Source: Brachionus koreanus
Lineage: Eukaryota; Rotifera; Eurotatoria; Ploima; Brachionidae
Length of the DNA stretch: 64,000 nucleotides
Reading direction: 5' to 3'
NCBI GenBank assembly: GCA_016987375.1
Contig: PJRA01000412.1
Location: 2,051,450 to 2,115,449 of the forward strand
Part shown: positions 34,010-46,400 of the stretch, piece by piece
How the letters are laid out: each line of letters begins with the position of its first letter
Numbering within the stretch: position 1 is the first letter of the stretch
Notes under the pieces: generated by a model
What the model saw: only the letters and a program-made list of their open reading frames with translations
What the model was told of the DNA's origin: nothing
Database searches by the model: none
Position numbers and translations under genes: made by a program

Positions 34010-37000
34010 TCAGAATTTTTCAATTTCGATTGTCTGTTCATAAATTTCGTCTTTTTGTTTAACTGCTAAACCATGAATACGATTCATTCTTAACTGGTCT
34101 GATTTTCTCAAAGGTTTCCAATTTCCGAAATCAGGTTTTATTAATTCAATCAATGGCTTATAGATTTAAAATATTAGTTCTTTTTAATTATAATTTAAAA
34201 AACTACTCTTTTAGTAATAAATAGATTTCTTATGATTAACCATATTGCCCATAATAAAGTACCGGAAAAAGTTGATAAAGTCATTAGTTGTCCAAGAATT
34301 TGAGCCCAACGTGGATAAACATAAGATCCAGTCCTTAAAGGCTTTGAATTAACAAGTGATAAGACTGTCAGCACCTGAAATTCAAATTCTTTAATTTTGA
34401 ACTAAAAATTTAGTAAACATTTATTACTAATAAATAAACTGGACAAATGAAAAACCAACACACATACCATCCATAAAATAATTTGCTATTTGTATATTTT
34501 TCTCCGATCATCAGAGACAAATCTTTCTTAAAATTGTTTAATCCTTAAAGTTAAAATAAAATTATAAAAATATCGCATAAATTTTGATAAAAAAAATACC
34601 ATAAAACCACGAAATTGATATTGCTTCAAGAGCACCGACAAAGAATACTGCCCAATTTCCTGAATAGTAATCAACAAACTCTTTAAAATTAACATTAATT
34701 TTTGAATATATTAAGTTTTAAAGTCTTGCCGATCCAATACGTTCCTGATTGAAGTGTGAAGTTTATACTAGCAGTAAATTGAATAATACATATCACTGTT
34801 ATTGTTATTACTTTGTACATACTTTTTTTCCGTAATTTTGGGAAAAAATCCAAAATACTCGTAATAGTGATCTCTACACTTGTCATCTTTATAAATTCAA
34901 TAAATTAAAATATAAAATAAAACTTTTTTTTTAATATTTTTTTTTAATTTTACCATAGAATCGATTCCTAACAAAATCATCATTATAAAAAATAATATGG
35001 CCCATAATGGTGCAGGTGGAATTGTTGTTACTTGAAATAAAATTTTCCTAAACTAATTTAAAAAAAAAATCGAAAATTTTACCAGCATATGGATAAACTA
35101 TAAAAGCTAAACCTTGACCTAAAATTGAAAAATATTTAAATTTATTAATTTTGAAATTGATTGTTTCCTTAAAAAAATTCAATTTATTTTCCAAAAATTT
35201 ATTAGATTGTTTTATTATTAATATTATACACATGTATGTATATTATGTTGAGTCATGAAGGTGAAAATTTGTTTAAAGTAAGAACAGTAAAAGATTAGTT
35301 TAAAAAATTTAATATAATAATGATGATAGCTAGCTTTATAGGAAGAAGAGTCAGGAAGACCAGCCATTCTCGATCAGAATCCTATCCATACGCCTGTTAA
35401 GAGCAACTCCAAGCATAGTTCTTGCAAATTATTAAATGACTTTTACACTAGAGTTGGGTATAGTAAGTGGCGCCTACTAGACAGCCAAAAAATGGTGTTG
35501 GTCTTTTTGATGACCGTATGCAAAAATAAAGCTTTAAAAATTTTATAATATGAAAATTTGATAGATAAAAGAATTGAGCATAAGAAAAAAAATTGAATTT
35601 TTGCAAAAAAAAATTTATCCATCGCGGCCATCAAGACGGCCAACATCATTTTTTAGCGAACTAGTTAACGCCACTAATGGTACCAAACACTACTTTATAC
35701 ATTACAATTGAGGATATTTTGTCATCTTAATTTGATTAAAAAAGCTAACAAAGACGTTGCAGAGTCTTTGCTCATAATTTGACAGATTTCGTTATTCAAC
35801 TATGCACTAAAATTTGAAGGAAACTACTTAAAAATTCTTTAGATGAATGGTTCATCAGATAGATCATTACTTGAGATGAAAAGTGAATCTATTTTTGAAA
35901 TTATGATAACAGAAATCAATAGTTGGATCCATCTCATTCAACTCAGTCTGTTGTGGAAAAAGAGGACATTTTGATAAAAAAATTATGGTATGTTGTGGTA
36001 TTTCCAATAAATAATACACTTCAAGTTGGTTCCAAACAATCGTGCAAATTCAGAATTTTATTCTGAAGAAGATAAGGCTAGACCTCATAAGATGAACAAT
36101 CATAAAAAAGAAGAGCTGATAGGGATTGAACTTTTTTTAATCTATAAAGTATAAAGCCTAGAACTCACTAAATGGCTAAAGGCTATAAAGCATAATGGTT
36201 TGAAGATTAGCTAACTATTGTTTTTTATTGAATGATAATTTAAAAAAATGCAAAATTTTTTGATTATTTAAAGCTAATTAATTGAGCATTAATAATGAAT
36301 TTTTTTTTAATATTTTAAATTAAGCATCTAAATATGAATTATTTATTTGCATTACCTGGTTGCACTACTTGATCTATTGGTTGTCCTGTTACATATGATA
36401 AATATCCCATGTAACTAAAAATCACAAATCCAGCAAAAATGGAAGATAGACAGTTGCTTAAAGTTAATGTGATAGCATCTCTCATAATATTTGTCTGAAA
36501 TTTATTGTAAGATGCAAGTGAGGTTAGACCTCCATAAGCAATGCTTTAGTTAAATTTAAAGAAATATTCAATTTTTTAGAAACCTAAAAATATACCTCAA
36601 TGAAAAAAATATTTGAGCTTAAAATAAAGATGGTTAAATTTTTATTATTAAATATTATCTCTTTAATTACATGCAGCATCTGTCCAAACTTTAATGTCAG
36701 ATAATTTTGAAAAATCTGGTTTTATATAGAACTCAATGCCTTTGGCAGCACCTGGAAGGATCCAACCTCTAATACCAAGAATGAGAAGCACCACATACGG
36801 AAACAAAGCTGTAAAATAAACAACTTTTCCTGAAATCTAAACTAAAGAGTAAAATTTCTATTTTCAAAAGTTTAAATCAATAATTTACACCAATTCCTTT
36901 CACAACCAAAGCCCAAGATATAATCCAAGCAACAATCAAAGCGACAAGCAATTGCCAAACAATTGTTCCAGAATCATCAATACCAGAACTTTTCATTAGA

Positions 37001-37993
37001 ATTACGTTGCTTTAAATTTAGTTTAGATAAATTTACTAAATTTATTCAATTATTTTTTAAATACTTCCAATAGTCTTGAGAGGGAAATGAAGGATTCCAC
37101 CAACCGATCAAATCTAAGTTACTCTGGTTTGTGCTACAATTTGCGATAGAGCCAGTAAGGGCTGTAATATTAAAGCATCGGCCATTATCACATTTTAAAG
37201 TATTATTATAATCTTCACATGTTACAAGACGAAAATTTTGCGGATCATAATCATCTACACAGTCTAATATAAAAAAATCATTATTTAAAATTAGTAATTT
37301 TAAAAATTTGAATTTTACTTGAACTTGACCATGAAGGGTTGCACTCTTGCCAGGGAAGTTTTGAAGTTAAAGAAACTACCAAATAATAAAGTGAATAGGC
37401 AATTATCATATTATAGTATAAAACTAGATAAAAATTGACAATATTCATTGAGAGACCAATTCCCCTAAATATTGGAACCATTTTCCAACTCGTTAATGGA
37501 CCTATTAAGGTAGAATAAGATGAATAAAGAACTAAGCTATTTTTTTTTTACCATTAGATGTAAATTGACCTTTTTAAAAGTGAATAAAATTATGTTTAAA
37601 AAAATGATTTAAATATTTATTCTTACCAACTCCCAATTCTAGAAAAACCAAAGGAATCCCAACCAAAAGCATAAAAATAAAATAGGGTATAAAAAAAACA
37701 CCACCTCCGTTTCGATAACATAGATAGGGAAATCTTTTATTTCTAAATTTAAAGCAAATTACTTTAAAAACGAAAACAATACCTCCAAACGTTCCCAAGT
37801 CCGACTAAAAAATTTAAAATAATTGAGAATCAAAATTTAAACAATTTAATTAAAAATTAATGAATAAATCGTAACCTGCATATCCCAAAGCTGATAGGAA
37901 AAAGTCAAATTTTCCACTCCATGTTTCACGTTTCTCTTCAAGACTATCTGTTTCATTTTTATTAGTTTCACTTTGATTATTTTCAGAACTCAT
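34010..37993 (-). CDS. SLC6 Na+/Cl--coupled transporter A
   Basis: Seventeen exons on the minus strand: 37993-37876, 37804-37783, 37733-37627, 37569-37552, 37501-37319, 37263-37065, 37009-36889, 36836-36671, 36617-36596, 36543-36356, 35118-35083, 35030-34954, 34886-34730, 34680-34600, 34543-34428, 34374-34207, 34156-34010 (641 aa). TM1 reads [20 protein letters not shown], with Gly where monoamine transporters have Asp, so a GABA/glycine/amino-acid type substrate is likelier. The EL2 cysteines ([11 protein letters not shown]), TM6 (SQIFFSLSIAYGG) and TM7 ([12 protein letters not shown]) are intact, including Na1 Asn44. Exons of 22, 18 and 22 nt occur, and intron 13 needs a GC donor (G|gcaaga) to keep [13 protein letters not shown]. 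Intron 10 carries transposon debris. First of three tandem paralogues. Confidence 0.95.
35449..35692. mobile_element. hAT-like MITE with long terminal inverted repeats
   Basis: A 244-bp non-coding element whose ends are imperfect inverted repeats of about 80 bp: tagagttgggtatagtaagt on the left against tagtgtttggtaccattagt reading inward from the right, continuing through gtggcg...actag and aaaaaatg.tgttgg. It is flanked by 8-bp near-direct repeats, ttttacac (35441-35448) and ctttatac (35693-35700), 6 of 8 identical. An 8-bp duplication and a CAGTGTTGGGTA-like end are hallmarks of the hAT superfamily; the missing terminal C is a deviation. It lies in intron 10 of SLC6-A. Confidence 0.7.
35820..36140 (+). 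pseudogene. mariner-family transposase fragment
   Basis: Plus-strand translation, counting stops as x: [20 protein letters not shown] then xIYFxNYDNRNQxLDPSHST, then KLWYVVVF, and in another frame [18 protein letters not shown]. This matches mariner blocks: F..RI.T.DEKWI.YDN..R..QWLD (first catalytic Asp), KK.MV..WW, and the DNARPH motif around the second Asp. Several stops fall at positions where mariners have Trp (TGG to TGA), and frames shift, so it is dead. The stretch between the first and second Asp is also shortened. Confidence 0.75.
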
Positions 37994-39791
37994 CTTTTTA
38001 TTTACTAAGAGTTCCTTTAAATTTTGTAGAATTTTTAAAATCTAAAATAAAGGCTAGTTATTCAAATGAAATTTAAAATCTTCAATTGCAAAAAAAAAGA
38101 ATGAACTATGCTTCGAAGAATTCAAATTTAAGAGCATTTTAAACGGAAAAATTGAAACCTTTAATATTTGAATAAAAAAACATAAGTTATCTAATATTTA
38201 TTTGTATTAAAGATCTCAATTTTTATATTTTTTGTTTTTCATATACATTAAAAAATAAAATTTCACTTAGATTTTTGGTAAAAAACATTTTTTCAGGTGA
38301 TTGTATAATCTATTAATTCAAATTATCCAGACACTCAACGACTAAATTATTTATTCTAGCTTAAAAATAAATTACCTAACAAATTTATCTGCAAACTAGA
38401 TTGCTGGGCTTTACGACCTTTATTGTAATCATTTTTAAGTCAGTCAGTTTAAATTCAACGAAAAATTAATTTATTTTAAATTTGTAAATTATATCAAAAC
38501 ACAATTTAAATTTTAAAATCCAAATAATAAAAATTATTCAAACGATTTTAATTTTTTTTATTTTTTCGAAATTTTAATTTACTGTAATTCTTTATTGCAT
38601 AGGCTTTATACCTAAAAATAATTTAAAAAATTACGTCTTTTAAATTTAAACTTAAATACAAATGTCATTTAGAGACAGCTTAATTTAATTTTTCATAAAT
38701 TTCAGATTTATTCATATTCAAAAGTTCTTGTTTGACAAAAGCCATAAATGAGGATTAATTTAAATTTTATTTATTTTATCATTTAGATAAAAAATGAAGC
38801 TAATAAAAACGAGTCAATATTTGTAGCATCCTTTAAATTTTTAGATAATGAAAAGATTTTTTGATTTTATTCTTGTTTAAGGTAGGATTAAAATGTGTAC
38901 CGGTTCCTTTTACTTTAACTTCATTTTCTTCAAAGCAAAAATAAATTTTTATCAAGTAAGCTTTTAAATAACTTTCATTTGAATCCAATTTGTTTTTAAT
39001 TTTAACTTCATTGATTAAATTTTGTTTATTAGATTAATAAAAATGGCACAATTGACTTTTGTTTACAATATTGTGTCTGTGAATTACTTTACATTGTCTT
39101 ACTAATAAACGAAATTGCTCAATTAATAAGACATGTCGTTTTATGCCATAATGCATTATGATGACATGTTCTTTTTTAAAGAACACTGTTTAAAATTTTT
39201 GATTTAAGACATGCTCTTAATTTCGAAAATCAAGCTTTTTAGAGTATATTTAAGTGCATTTTCTACTTAGTTAATGTCACAGATTAAAAATTTTAAAATA
39301 GTGTTCATGATCGAAAAAATTAAAACGGGAAATTTTCATTTACGAAAAATTTACATGAATTAGTAAGACAATTGATAAATTTTCTAGTTTTGAATAAAAA
39401 AATGAGCTTTTTTAAATTAAAGTAAGTTTTTTTATTCTTGTTAGAGACATTAATAGAATCTTTTCTTTATTCAACAAAACTAGAATTAAATAAGTGGTAT
39501 ATCACTGTTTAAATAAGGTATATATTTAATGTTATTGTCTCTTTAATTATGTTTGTATTAAGTATCTTAGTAGATTTCAAACTAGTTTAAGTTTAAAATC
39601 CGTGCATACATTTTTTTTTAATTTGAATAAAATTTAATGTTTAATTAATTAAAATGAATAAAAATTTAAACTTGTTGAATAATTTTATTTGAATGTAAAT
39701 ATAATCTAATTTAAGTTAGCTAAAACCGAGATTGTTCGTTGAAAGACTAAAAACAAATAAAATAAATTAGATAAATTTAGACATTAAAGAT
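37994..39791. other. intergenic region SLC6-A / SLC6-B
   Basis: 1.8 kb between two genes transcribed on the minus strand. Mostly A/T filler. An unassigned coding-like run on the minus strand at about 38686-39200 is listed separately; the rest should include the SLC6-A promoter and the SLC6-B 3' flank. Confidence 0.5.
38686..39200 (-). other. unassigned coding-like segments, possible small multi-exon gene
   Basis: On the minus strand several short open stretches follow one another without resembling A/T filler: MHYGIKRHVLLIEQFRLLVR with QCKVIHRHNIVNKSQLCHFY (about 39156-39037), then IKNKLDSNESYLKAYLIKIY with FCFEENEVKVKGTGTHFNPT (about 39010-38885), then DATNIDSFLLASFFI (about 38832-38787) and MAFVKQELLNMNKSEIYEKL (38751-38689) ending at TAA. 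A 51-bp intron joining the first two (gtcaat..gaag) is possible; the later joins are unclear. No family recognised. It may be a real small gene, a pseudogene or chance. Confidence 0.3.
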
Positions 39792-42589
39792 TCAGTTTCT
39801 CACAATATTTTCAAAAGCTTGAAGGTTTTTTCTACTCGGTCTTTTCCTAGGTTGTAATCCATGAGCAACCAACATGTCATCATAATGATAGTTTTTTTTA
39901 GGTCTCCAACTTTCAAAATCTGGTTTTATCAAAGATGACAAAGGCTAAAAAATAAAATAAAATTAAATTTAATTAAATTTGTTTTTAAAAATTTAAAAGA
40001 ACTTTTTTGCTTATAAATAGAGCGTCAATTATCAACCATACTGCCCAAAGGACAGTTCCAGCTAAAGTTATTGAGGTAATAATTTCTCCAAGTACATGGG
40101 ACCAATAAGGAAAAGTATAACCATCTAATTTAATTATAGTTGAATTTTTGATAGCTAAAACTGCTATTGCCTATTAATTTGAGTTAAACTAGATTAAATG
40201 ATATAATTAATTTCATCAAGTTTACAAGCAAAATTCCAGGTGTTATTACTGCCCAGAACACATTCCATAAATAAAAAATTTTATATTTTGTATATCTTTT
40301 TCCAATCATTAACTCAATGTCTTTTTTGATATTGCCAAAGCCGTAAAACCAACTCACAGAAATAGCCTCAAATGCACCGACAAAAATTACTGCCCAACCA
40401 CCAGCATAGTTATTGAAAATTTCTATTAAAAATTTAGAATTTTTAAGAAATAGCTCGATTATTTTTTAAATACCAATCCAATAAGTTCCAGCTTGAGTGG
40501 TAAATATAAGACCAATGGCGAAAAACACCAGACAAATCAATGTTATACTCGAATAACGTCTAAAAGAAGTCTTCTTCAAAGATGGAAAAGCATCTAGGAT
40601 ACTAGTTATTGCTGTCTCCACACTAGCCATCTTAAATTATTTTTTGATAAAAAAATTCTTTGTTTTGATAAAAGCCTACCATAGTATCTAAGCCCAAGAC
40701 TAACATCATTACAAAAAACAAGCCAGCCCAAAAAGGAGCTCCTGTGATTGTTGTTGCTTAAAAATAAATTTTTTTTTTTACAAAAGCAAAAATAATGTGC
40801 ATTTAAAATTACTCACCTGCGTAGGGAAATACCACAAAACTTAAGCCTTGTCCTTGAGAAAATTAATGCTTAAAAATTAGAATTTAAAATTTAAATTTTT
40901 TAACTACCAGCTTGAATGACATCATTTATTTCTTGTCCAGTAACATGTGATAAATATCCAATATAACTAAAAACTACAAATCCCGCAAAGACAGAAGTTA
41001 GACAATTGCTAATAGAGACCACAACAGAATCACTAAGTAATTTAAATTTTATCACTTTTTTTTTAAACACAATAAAATATACCGCAAAATATTATTATTA
41101 AATTTATTATAAGATGATAGAGCAACCAAACCACCATATGAAACACTTTTTTGTATAATTTTAAAAAATTTATTAAAAAATTTTAAATTTATACCTTAGG
41201 GTGAAAAAAATTTGACCTTAAATAAAACAAAATTTAAAACACAATTAACGCATAATTAGTTAAAAATTACTTGCTGCATCATACCACACATTAATGTCCG
41301 AAAGTTTTGAAAAATCTGGATAAATGTAAAATTCAATGCCTTTTCCGGCCCCGGGTAAAAGCCATCCTCTTATTCCCAATATTAAGAGAACCAAGTATGG
41401 AAATGTTGCTGTAAAATAGACTATTCTTCCTGTAGCCTTTAAAAATCATTAAAAAAAGATAAAAGCAAATTCTTGAATTTCTTACATGTATTCCTTTAAT
41501 TACCATAGCATAAACTCCGATCCATGCGATAACCAGAGCCACAGCAAGTTGCCAAACAATTGTCCCAGTTTCTTCAATACCGGAACTTTTTTGTAATATC
41601 ACTTTGCTTTTTAAATATAAAATTTTTTTTTTTTAAATTAACTTTTAATTCTACTTCCAATAGTCTTGGGACGGAAACGTTGGATTCCACCAACCGACCA
41701 TTTCACTAAATCATCAATTAAGTTTTTCATTAATTTTTAAATACAATTTAAATAAAATTTACAGTAAAGTCTCGTTCATACTACAATCAGCTAATTTTCC
41801 ATTTAATGCAGTAATGTTAAAGCACTTCCCGTTATCACATTTTAAAAATAAGCTTGAATTCATACATTTGTTAAATGTAAATTTATCAGGACTATAATCA
41901 TCTACACAATCTAATAAAAAAAATTGTAATTTAATATTGTTTTAAATTAAAATTCATATTACTTGGACTTGACCATTTTGGGTTGCATTCTTCCCAAGGA
42001 AGTTTGGAATTAAATGACAAAACAAGAAAATACAATGAATAAGCAATGATCATATTATAAAAAATTGATAAATAAGCATTAACTATATTCATGCTGAGAC
42101 CAATACCTTTTAAAAATTTTCATTAAAGAAAAATAAAATTTAAGCTTTACCTCTGAATAAAGGAATCATGCGCCAGCATGTTAACGGGCCAGTAGATGTA
42201 AATTGTCCTTGATTACAATTTAGAAAGTTAAAAGAATTTTATTAGAATTTTACCAACACAAAGTTCGAGAAATACAAGTGGTATTCCAACCAGAAACAAA
42301 AAGAAAAAGAAAGGTATTAGAAAAACTCCCCCTCCATTTCTATAGCACAAATATGGAAATCTCCATATCGCACCAAGTCCAACTGCATAGCCTAAAGCCG
42401 ATAGAAAAAAATCAAATTTCCCATTCCATGTTTCTCTATGCTCTTCGGTTTCACTCCATGCGTCCAGCTCTTGACTTGCTACTGTCTATAAAATTATTCT
42501 TCATTTAATGCAATATTAAAGAATAGATTAAATTTTACAATTTCGCTAACTTTATCGTATTCTTTTTCTTTATTTTCTATATTTGACAT
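39792..42589 (-). CDS. SLC6 Na+/Cl--coupled transporter B
   Basis: Seventeen exons on the minus strand: 42589-42539, 42485-42254, 42207-42151, 42106-41963, 41910-41763, 41705-41655, 41606-41486, 41436-41271, 41216-41195, 41145-41083, 41032-40908, 40852-40817, 40756-40680, 40630-40474, 40422-40226, 40170-40003, 39944-39792 (655 aa). TM1 is [20 protein letters not shown], then [14 protein letters not shown]2 cysteines ([12 protein letters not shown]) and TM6/7 ([25 protein letters not shown]) match the family. The Asn that coordinates Na1 (LGN in most members) is Ala56 here. Exon borders in the 3' half match SLC6-A, including the 22-nt exon and the YWIE junction, where B has a normal GT donor; the 5' half differs. 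Substrate cannot be assigned beyond an amino-acid/GABA-like class. Confidence 0.95.
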
Positions 42590-43443
42590 GATTAATGTCT
42601 AAGACTTAAAAAAATTATGAAATAATTTGATGATTTTAGTGTTCAAACCGAACTATATGAACGCCAAATAATTATATTTGACCTTTAACAACTTGAATTT
42701 TTTTTCAAATCTTTTTCAAACATTTAAAATAACATCTACCTTGAGTTAAATAACATGTTGTCTTTATGTAATAAACAAATTAAATAGGATATTTATTTTT
42801 GATTCAGACTCTTTAATTTAACTTGTCATCTTAGCCTGGTCTTGATGAAACAATTTCGTTCAAAGAGAAAAATAAACAATTTAGTAAAGCTTTAAATATT
42901 AGTTTAGCAATTTTTTCTAAAATTAATTAAATAAAATGCTTACATAAATTATCTTTTAAACCATATTTTGGCAAACAAATGCCGTTTTGAGCATTCAACA
43001 ATTTTTTTTCAAATGGTTTAATTCAAATATTTTTTCAAATTTTAGAGATAAAGCATTAATTAACCGTATTTGGATCTAAGTAACCTTGGCTTGTCGTTTA
43101 TTTTATGTAAAATTTATTATATGAAATTTGAGTATTTTATTTACAATTAAAAACCGGTATTTTAGAAATTTTGTTTTAGTTTTTAAAATTTTTAATAAAA
43201 CGCCAAGTTTAAAGCATATTGACTTTTTGGGCTAGTTGTGAGTATTTTATTTAGCTAGCTGAAAATACCATTTTGATAAATACAATTTATTAATTATTTT
43301 ATTTCATATAAACTAAATCGGTTCAAATAAAAATTTGGTTTTAAATTAGAAAAATTCAAATTACAATTAAAATTCATATAAAAATTATTTAAATGTAAAA
43401 ACCTTTAAAATGATAAAATTTTTTAGTTATTTAAACAAGTTAT
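42590..43443. other. intergenic region SLC6-B / SLC6-C
   Basis: About 0.85 kb of A/T-rich sequence upstream of SLC6-B and downstream of SLC6-C. No ORF or repeat recognised; the SLC6-B promoter must lie here. Confidence 0.6.
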
Positions 43444-46400
43444 TTAAAATACTTGATTAGGGATTTCTTCGTTTAGCTTTTGTCTAAATTCTTTTTCATG
43501 TAATTCATTAACCAAAATGCAATGCTCTTTTTTTAATGGTTTCCATCCCATGTCAGGTACAAAAAGAGATTTGAAAGGCTTCAAAAATTCAATAAATATC
43601 TTTGTATAATTTAATTATATAGATTTACTTTTTTCTGAATAAAAACAGTTTTCATAAGTGAAAAGATTGACCAAATCACTGCACCTGACAAAGTTGATAA
43701 AGAAAGCAAATTTCCAACAATATTTGACCATACAGGAAATACATAATCATTTAGCATAAGGCTTTTAAAGTTGATCCAGCTAAAAAGACACACAAGAAAA
43801 AGAACAAGTGGCGATACATAAGCCCACATTATTTTCCAAAAAGCGAAGTATTTGCTTTGTGTTAATTGACAACCTAACATTGCAGTAATATCATTCTTTA
43901 TATTTTCAAATCCTTTTGAGAAATATTTTTCCTTATTTTTAAATAAAATACTGATATATACCGTAAAACCATGAAACAGAAATGCATTCAAGACAAGCTA
44001 TCAATAGAATCGCCCAATTACCTGAAAATGTGTCAAATATTTCAATCCTTAAGAAATTAAAAAAAAATAAATAAAACAAAAATTTGCTGAATACTTACCA
44101 ATAAGTTCCTGATTGAAAGCAAAAAATAAGGCCTCCAATAAAAAGAATAAAACATATGAAAGTAACTGTAATCTTTCTTCTTAAACTGTTTTCTTTTAAA
44201 CAAGGGAAACCATCAAGGATCGATGTAACCTTATTATTATTCGAAATAAAAATTAGAATAACTAGCAGTTCATTTACTTACAAGAGTTTCGACACTAGCC
44301 ATCTTTTTGGAAAAGATAGAAATTTAATAGTGAAAGTTTTAATTTTTTCTTACAAACCTACCATAGTGTCAAGTCCAAGAACCTATTTTGTATAAATTTT
44401 AAAAATTTAATTTGATTTTATTAATAATTTTTTTACAAGCATCATAAAAAAGAATAAAAATGCCCAAAATACTGATCCTTTGATTGTTGTAACTGCAAAA
44501 GGATACACCACATATGCTAAGCCTTGTCCTTATATTCAATTTTAGAATGCAAGTTTTGTTTTGTTTCAAAAATAAATTACCAGCTTGAATGACATCATTA
44601 ATGCTTTGATCAGTTTTAAATGATAAATATCCAATAAAAGCAAAGACAACAAACCCTTAATTTTAGCTAATTTAATTTCCTTTTATCATTTATTCTAATA
44701 TCGAAAAGCACTACCTGCGAATATTGATGTTAAACAATTACTTATAGTTACCATTATAGCATCCCTGTTATAAATTAGTTAATAATAATAAAATCATTAA
44801 AATTTTTTAAAGAGATTTTTTTTAATTTTTTTTAAGTGTTTGATATTTTTTCAAAAACAATTTAGCTTTTTAGTTTTTAAAATAATTTTTGTTAAAAAAA
44901 TTGATCACGATCAATTTTTCAAGTAAAAATCAGTAATTTAAATTACCTATTTATTCTATCTTATAATAGTTTTTAAAAGGGATAATTTTTCAATTAACTT
45001 TTAAATTTAAAAAGGAAATATAATTTATTTATTTTAGATAATATTTGCTCCGATTGTATCATTTGATTTTATAATAATAATTTTAAAACTTGATACCAAA
45101 ATTATATGATCTAAACTTATCATTCTTTTAAATTTTTTTTTAATCAAATTACTATTTTTGAGTATTAAATTACCTCATTATATTGGTATGAAATGTATTA
45201 TAGGAACTTAATGCAATAAGTCCTCCATAAGCCACGCTCAATGTAAAAAAAAGTTGAACTGCTGCATCTTGAAGAGCTGTAAATTAAAAAGACATCAAAT
45301 AAACACAAAATCCTCACCGGTCCAAACTGTATAGTCTTTTAGACGTGACAAATCAGGATAAATAAAGTATTTGATTCCCTCATAGGCTCCTGGAAGGGTC
45401 CATCCTCGTATACCAAGAATTAAAAGCACAAAATATGGGAATATTGAAGTGAAATAGACCAATTTTCCAGACACTTTTATTCCATTTAGAACCATAAAGT
45501 ATACACATAGCCATGATATGAATAAGGCAATAACTAACTGCCATACTAAATGACCGGTTTCATCAATAGAAGAAGATTTTTCTAATATAATTTTACTAAA
45601 AAATTTTATTATAGACTTAAAAATAAAAAAATTTATTTAAACTATTTTACTCCCAAAAGTCTTGGGATGGAAAAGCTGACTTCCAAACACCAACACTAAT
45701 CAATCCGCTGGAAGAACAATTTAAAGTTTCGTTGGAGAAACTTAATTTTTGATAACAAATTCCATTTTTACACTTCAAGAATTCGTTTGTACAATTGATT
45801 CGAGAGATATTTAATGTGTTATGTTCATCTAAACAATCTAAGATTTAAAAAAATAAAAGCTGATTTTAAATTTTCTAAAGATTTATATTTTACTTGGAGA
45901 AGACCATTCTAATTTACAAGTCTCCCATGGTAAATTACCAGTAACGCTCTTTAGTGTATAGTACAAAAAATAAACTGCATAAGCAAGAATTACATTATAA
46001 TATATGCATAGATAACTATTTGCTATATTCATTGAAAGACCGATGCCTCTGAAAAAAGGTGTCATTCGCCAACAAGTCAAAGGACCATTTGAGGTAAATT
46101 GTCCAACAGAAAGCTCCAGAAATACAAGTGGAAAACCAATTGTTATCAGAAAAATCAAATATGGAATCAAAAAAACTCCACCACCATTTTTATAGCATAA
46201 ATAAGGAAATCTCCAGACAGCGCCTTAATATTTGTTTAAAAAAATGCTAAACCGTTTAAACTCTACCTAGGCCGACTGCATAAGCAAGAGCTGATAGAAA
46301 AAAATCACTTTCACCACTCCAAGTTTCTCGTTCTTTTTCTTTTTTAATCATTTTATCATTTTCGTCCAAATTTTCTATTTTAGAATACTAATTAATCCAA

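Larger units (their letters stand above)
35119..36355. other. transposon-bearing intron 10 of SLC6-A
   Basis: A 1.24-kb intron in a gene whose other introns are mostly 45-70 bp. It contains the hAT-like MITE (35449-35692) and a dead mariner transposase fragment (35820-36140). The splice borders gtaatg (36355) and ttttag (35119) remain intact. Confidence 0.85.

Noticed and set aside
35330..35440. GC-richer block just left of the MITE, minus strand reading like [15 protein letters not shown]
   Set aside because: Vaguely resembles a LINE C-terminal motif, but too short and without a second matching block to be called.
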